Shown one piece after another: positions 13,595 through 17,396 of a DNA stretch of 17,396 bases. The notes under the pieces are model-generated. The model was not told where the DNA came from. It made no database searches and worked only from the letters and a program-made list of their open reading frames with translations. Position numbers and translations under genes: made by a program. The DNA is taken from NCBI GenBank assembly GCA_946618395.1, contig CAMOLD010000016.1, positions 1 to 17,396 of the forward strand, in the 5' to 3' direction. The DNA comes from an uncultured Clostridia bacterium. Its GTDB lineage: Bacteria > Bacillota > Clostridia > Oscillospirales > CAG-272. The stretch's first letter is position 1. Each line of letters starts with the position of its first letter.

Positions 13595-16500
13595 ATGAAA
13601 AGAAGAATCCTTTGCTTTGTTTTGACGATGGCAATGGTGCTCTCCATGTTGGTTATCGTTCCTGCCGCAACCGTAACGGCGGATAGCGTACTCAACATCA
13701 GCACCGGTTCTGCCCTCAGAGAACTCGCTACGGCTGTCAATGCCGGCACGTATGATAGCGGTGTAACCGTAAATCTGACTGCCAACATTGACATTTCGGA
13801 TGCAGAGTGGACTTCGATTGGTACAAGTACCTATCCGTTTAGAGGCACATTTAACGGAAATGGGCATACCATCAGCGGTCTGTATCAGAACAAAGGCGGT
13901 GCCGTAGGCGGCAACGTTGGTTTGTTCGGTAACGTCAGTGCCGTTGCTGGCGGGACGACCAACATTACCAATTTCAAGCTAACCGGTAAAACCGGCGTAA
14001 CTTGGCAGATCGAATGCGGAAACGGTGGCTCTGACGGCGGTACCGTTGCGGCAACGGTTCGCGGTGTGGCAGGCGCCAATGTCACCGTAAACTTCACGGG
14101 CATTTGGTCTTCTGTATCCTTTGACGCTTCCAACTCGCTAATGCAGGGTGCAGGTGGTATTCTGGGCTCCATCGCTTGGGTTGATGCAACCAGCACGAAG
14201 ACAACCGTTAATATCGACAGTTGCTGGTATAGCGGCGATATGGCGTCTCCCGGCGCCGGCGTAAAGGACTACGGTGGTATCTTTGGTTGGACGCGCGAGC
14301 TGCCCAGCAACCGTGAAATCAATATCACCAACTGTCTGGTCACCGGTAAGCTCAAGTTCAGCAGCGGCTCCACCTACGATGATAACGGCGGTATCGTCGG
14401 TTTCATCAAGGGCACCGGCTACAAAAACAATGCAAGAGTTACCGGTTGCATTAAGGACACTATCTTTGCAGGAACGATTTGGAGCCCGAACAAATCCGGC
14501 ACCACCAATGCGGGCTATATCATTTCGGAAATCTCCACCAACGAAGGTGTTGACCCGAAGTTCCAAATTACCAACTGCTACTATGTCCCCAGCTATACCG
14601 GCGGTCAACCGGCGGGCTGGTTCGGCTACCCCAGCAATACGGCAAGATTGACTTCCTCCAACGTTACTTCCAAAACGCTTGATGAGGTCAAGGCAATGAC
14701 GGCGTCGAACGTCACCATGACCGATACGAGCAAATGGTATTTCGGAGAAAGCACCGAGCTTCCGGTCCCGGCGATGATTTACGATAACATCATCACCCAG
14801 GCTGAACCTGTTGAACCCTCTATTTTCGACGATATGACGCAGAGCGAATTCACCATTACTTCTGACGCCGAAATGGAAGAATTCCGGACTTTGGTCAATA
14901 ACGGCACCACCTTTGCCGGCAAGACCATCAAATTGGGCGCCGACGTCAACCTGAACGGTCGCATCGGCGCAACCAGCTCCCTGGCATTCTCCGGCAGCTT
15001 TGACGGCCAGGGACACACCGTAACCATTACGCAGTCCATCAGCAACCCGGACGGTAACGGCGGTCTGTTCGATTTTGTCCGCATCCCGGCGGGTAGCACC
15101 ATCTATATCAAAGACGTGCACGTCACCGGAACCATTACGCTGACCAACAATACCAGCGGCAAGGGCTATTGCGGCGGGTTGATTTCCTCCGTAGACGGTA
15201 ACACCTCCGGCGCGGGCGGCACCATCAACATCACCAATGTTTGGAACACCGTGCGCATCGATGCCGGACTCACCAACGCTTGGAACTCGATTGGTGGATT
15301 CATCGGCTTCGTCCGCCATGCGGACGGCTTAAAGCCCATCACCATCAACATCGACTCCTGCTTGTGGGATGGCGTTATCAACTCCGGTCCTGCCATGTAT
15401 CATGTCGGCGGTTTTATTGGCTACACCGGCAACAACAAAGCCGGCAGACAGGCTACCATCAATATCACCAACTCGGTTGCGGCGGGCAAGTTTATGTCCA
15501 ACATCAACGACTATAACCAGCAGTTTGGTGTTCTGACCAGCTATCTGAAGGGTTCCTACTCTGATGAAGCTACCGCAAAGCTGACCGTCAACATTTCCGA
15601 CGTGATTTCCGTTGCGACCGCAACCTTTTCAAAACCAACCGGCGACAAAAGTAAGATCGGTTTGATTGAAGAGGTTGACGGCACCACCGAGCTGAATCTT
15701 ACCAACCTTTATTATAAGACCTTTACCCGCACCGGTGTTGAAGGCGACTTCCCGGTGGTTGCTTCCGGATCGGCGGCTTCCACCACCAACGTTGTGGAAA
15801 AGACGCAGGCACAGCTGCTGGCTTTGACCACCTCCGTCTTCACAAATTCCTCCAAGTGGGTTAAACAATCGGACGAATACTATCCTTGCCCGGCAGGGAT
15901 CGTAAGCACCTTCGGCTCCGTTCCCACCTCGCTCTACGTTGAGCAGACCGATATCAACATCGGCACAGCCGAGGCGCTCAACGCCCTGGCAACTGCTGTC
16001 AACAACGGCACCACCTATGAGGGCAAGACCATTCACATCACGGCGGACATTACCATTTCGTCCGGCTGGACCAGCATTGGTATCACCTCCTCCAAACCGT
16101 TTATGGGCAACTTTAACGGTCATGGACACACCATCGAGATTCACCAGACGCTCACCGATCCGGATGGTATCGGCGGTCTGATTGGCTTCTCTCGCACTCC
16201 GGCAAGCGGCACGGTGACCATTGAGAACCTGCACCTCACCGGACGGATTGACGCCACCAACACCGCAGGCGGCAAGGGCTATTTCGGCGGTGTGGCTAGC
16301 TGCGTAGACGCCAACACCTCCGGCACCGGCGGAACCATCAATTTCAAAAACGTTTGGAACTCCGTCTATATCAACTGCGGCAATGCAAACGCATGGTGGG
16401 CTGTTGGCGGCTTCATTGGCTTTGTCCGCCATGCCGACGGACTGGCAGCCTTGACCATCAACTTTGATTCCTGCGTTTGGGACGGCACACTGAACACAGG

Positions 16501-17396
16501 TCCCGCGGCTTACTACTTCGGTGGCTACGTTGGCTACACCGGCAACAACAAAGCCGGTAGAACGCTGACCATCAACATTGAAAACTCGGTTGCCGCAGGC
16601 ACGATTGCACTCAATATTGACTGGAACCAGACCGCTGGTTTGCTGGTCGGTTATGCGAAAGGCAACTACAGCGATGCCGAAACCGCAAAGGTGACGATCA
16701 ACGTTGAAAACGTGGTTTCCAACGGTAAGATGACCTTCAAGACCGGCACGCCCGGCTCGGAAAGTAATATCGGTCATATCGGTAGTATCGATGGTACCAC
16801 CGAACTGAACATGACCAGCCTTTATTACAATGCGTTTACGCGCGGCGTAATGGAAGGCAAAGCGCCGGCACTTGGCAACGGCACAGCAACCACCGAAATC
16901 AACGTTGAGGCAAAGACTGCTGTCGGCTTCAGCGCGCTGACCACCGCGCAATTCACAGATGCTTCCAAGTGGAACAAAACCACCGGCTATATCGTTTGCC
17001 CGGCAGGCATCGTTTCCACCTTTGGTGAAATTTCTTCCAAATTGGTAAGCAACGATTCCGGCGTCTATTCCATCGGCACGGCTTCGGCGCTGATCGATTT
17101 CCGCAACGAGGTCAATGCAGGTACTACCTATGCCGGCGAGACCGTGGTACTGACGGCTGACATTGATCTGAGCGGCATTGATTGGGTTTCCATCGGTGTT
17201 CCGGGTAACACCAGCGGCACCACTTGCAAACCCTTCCAGGGAACCTTTGACGGTCAAGGACACACCATTTCCAACATGACCACCTTCCTGGAGCCCACCA
17301 GCGGCTATGTGGATATGCAGGGCGGTCTGTTCTCCAGCCTCGGCGACGGCGCCGTGGTCAAGAACTTCACCCTGACCGGTACCTACACCGTGCACA
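13595..17396 (+). CDS. Giant secreted repeat protein, adhesin-like, 3' end beyond the window
   Basis: The reading frame stays open from the ATG at 13595 to the window edge, so at least 1267 residues are encoded and the end is missing. The start has AAAGGAGG at a good distance and begins a signal peptide (MKRRILCFVLTMAMVLSMLV) with likely cleavage after VTA at 29. The mature part contains four units starting near residues 48, 434, 802 and 1173. Each opens with VN(N/A)GT.., an A(D/N)(I/V) strand and then a F.G(T/S/N)F(D/N)G.GHT motif (82-94, 465-475, 836-846, 1214-1224). The motif, many short Thr/Asn/Gly-rich strands and GG(F/I)(I/V)G turns resemble GLUG-like and other right-handed beta-helix surface proteins. 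Binding to host or polysaccharide is a guess. Any cell-wall anchor would lie past the window. Confidence 0.85.
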   Translation, partial: MKRRILCFVLTMAMVLSMLVIVPAATVTADSVLNISTGSALRELATAVNAGTYDSGVTVNLTANIDISDAEWTSIGTSTYPFRGTFNGNGHTISGLYQNKGGAVGGNVGLFGNVSAVAGGTTNITNFKLTGKTGVTWQIECGNGGSDGGTVAATVRGVAGANVTVNFTGIWSSVSFDASNSLMQGAGGILGSIAWVDATSTKTTVNIDSCWYSGDMASPGAGVKDYGGIFGWTRELPSNREINITNCLVTGKLKFSSGSTYDDNGGIVGFIKGTGYKNNARVTGCIKDTIFAGTIWSPNKSGTTNAGYIISEISTNEGVDPKFQITNCYYVPSYTGGQPAGWFGYPSNTARLTSSNVTSKTLDEVKAMTASNVTMTDTSKWYFGESTELPVPAMIYDNIITQAEPVEPSIFDDMTQSEFTITSDAEMEEFRTLVNNGTTFAGKTIKLGADVNLNGRIGATSSLAFSGSFDGQGHTVTITQSISNPDGNGGLFDFVRIPAGSTIYIKDVHVTGTITLTNNTSGKGYCGGLISSVDGNTSGAGGTINITNVWNTVRIDAGLTNAWNSIGGFIGFVRHADGLKPITINIDSCLWDGVINSGPAMYHVGGFIGYTGNNKAGRQATINITNSVAAGKFMSNINDYNQQFGVLTSYLKGSYSDEATAKLTVNISDVISVATATFSKPTGDKSKIGLIEEVDGTTELNLTNLYYKTFTRTGVEGDFPVVASGSAASTTNVVEKTQAQLLALTTSVFTNSSKWVKQSDEYYPCPAGIVSTFGSVPTSLYVEQTDINIGTAEALNALATAVNNGTTYEGKTIHITADITISSGWTSIGITSSKPFMGNFNGHGHTIEIHQTLTDPDGIGGLIGFSRTPASGTVTIENLHLTGRIDATNTAGGKGYFGGVASCVDANTSGTGGTINFKNVWNSVYINCGNANAWWAVGGFIGFVRHADGLAALTINFDSCVWDGTLNTGPAAYYFGGYVGYTGNNKAGRTLTINIENSVAAGTIALNIDWNQTAGLLVGYAKGNYSDAETAKVTINVENVVSNGKMTFKTGTPGSESNIGHIGSIDGTTELNMTSLYYNAFTRGVMEGKAPALGNGTATTEINVEAKTAVGFSALTTAQFTDASKWNKTTGYIVCPAGIVSTFGEISSKLVSNDSGVYSIGTASALIDFRNEVNAGTTYAGETVVLTADIDLSGIDWVSIGVPGNTSGTTCKPFQGTFDGQGHTISNMTTFLEPTSGYVDMQGGLFSSLGDGAVVKNFTLTGTYTVH
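13736..14893 (+). repeat. Protein repeat unit 1 of the giant secreted protein (divergent)
   Basis: Encodes residues 48-433, about 386 long. It shares the opening VNAGTYDSGVTVNLTANI and FRGTFNGNGHTI with the other units, and the closing TSKWYFGESTELPVPA. It lacks the FVRHADGL and YTGNNKAGR blocks of units 2 and 3, so it is the most diverged copy. Confidence 0.7.
14894..15997 (+). repeat. Protein repeat unit 2 of the giant secreted protein
   Basis: Encodes residues 434-801 (368 long). It is closely similar to unit 3: GGFIGFVRHADGL and GYTGNNKAGR are identical in both, and NSVAAG, DGTTELN and CPAGIVSTFG recur. This indicates fairly recent duplication of the whole unit. Confidence 0.85.
15998..17110 (+). 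repeat. Protein repeat unit 3 of the giant secreted protein
   Basis: Encodes residues 802-1172 (371 long). Its order of motifs matches unit 2 throughout, ending with SKWNKTTGYIVCPAGIVSTF. Synonymous changes are scattered, so the copies are not identical at DNA level. Confidence 0.85.
17111..17396 (+). repeat. Start of protein repeat unit 4, cut by the window edge
   Basis: Begins VNAGTTYAGETVVLTADIDL at residue 1173 and reaches FQGTFDGQGHTISNM. After that it reads GLFSSLGDGAVVKNFTLTG, closer to unit 1 and to the classical GLUG-type pattern than to units 2 and 3. Confidence 0.75.

Noticed and set aside
14138..17395. Long open frames of 393 and 588 codons on the - strand opposite the giant repeat protein
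   Set aside because: They are antisense shadows produced by the codon bias of the + strand gene. They lack ribosome sites and recognisable domains, while the + frame has a promoter, ribosome site, signal peptide and repeats.

Overview
The window looks like chromosomal DNA of an anaerobic Firmicute, probably an uncultured clostridium of the Oscillospiraceae type. The evidence is the gene content (pyruvate phosphate dikinase, TPP-riboswitch-controlled ECF thiamine transporter, pth-mfd-foldase lipoprotein order, Hsp33, four-helix-bundle S23-like gene), strong AGGAGG-like ribosome sites, and several near-perfect TTGACA-N17-TATAAT promoters. The taxonomic call is inference; no rRNA is present.

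Left part (1-3500): an aquaporin Z gene (+) with a structured leader ends at a 30-bp perfect palindrome. This palindrome probably also terminates a small four-helix-bundle (S23/IVP-type) gene on the - strand. Directly upstream of that small gene lies the most unusual object here: an array of seven short hairpins separated by GTGATG in one half and CATCAC in the other (1318-1500). Beyond it are a tRNA-Arg(ACG) with its own terminator and promoter, then hslO (Hsp33) and a class I SAM methyltransferase, all on the - strand.

Middle (3460-10710): rnpB (RNase P RNA), then thiT behind a TPP riboswitch with a transcription terminator, then the operon pth-mfd-foldase-like lipoprotein, all on the - strand. 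The rnpB promoter overlaps the thiT stop codon. The pth operon is divergent from ppdK, and the shared 344-base intergenic region holds both promoters, two palindromes that look like operators and a pth leader hairpin.

Right part (10711-17396): ppdK (+) with a strong terminator, then the start of a very large secreted protein (+) that is still open at the window edge after 1267 codons. It has a signal peptide and begins four successive units, spaced about 370-386 residues, of a predicted beta-helix-like repeat. The long open frames on the opposite strand there are shadows of it.

Most genes are housekeeping genes. The parts that may be undescribed are the hairpin array with its four-helix-bundle gene, the ThiT with an extra C-terminal membrane region, and the giant repeat protein.
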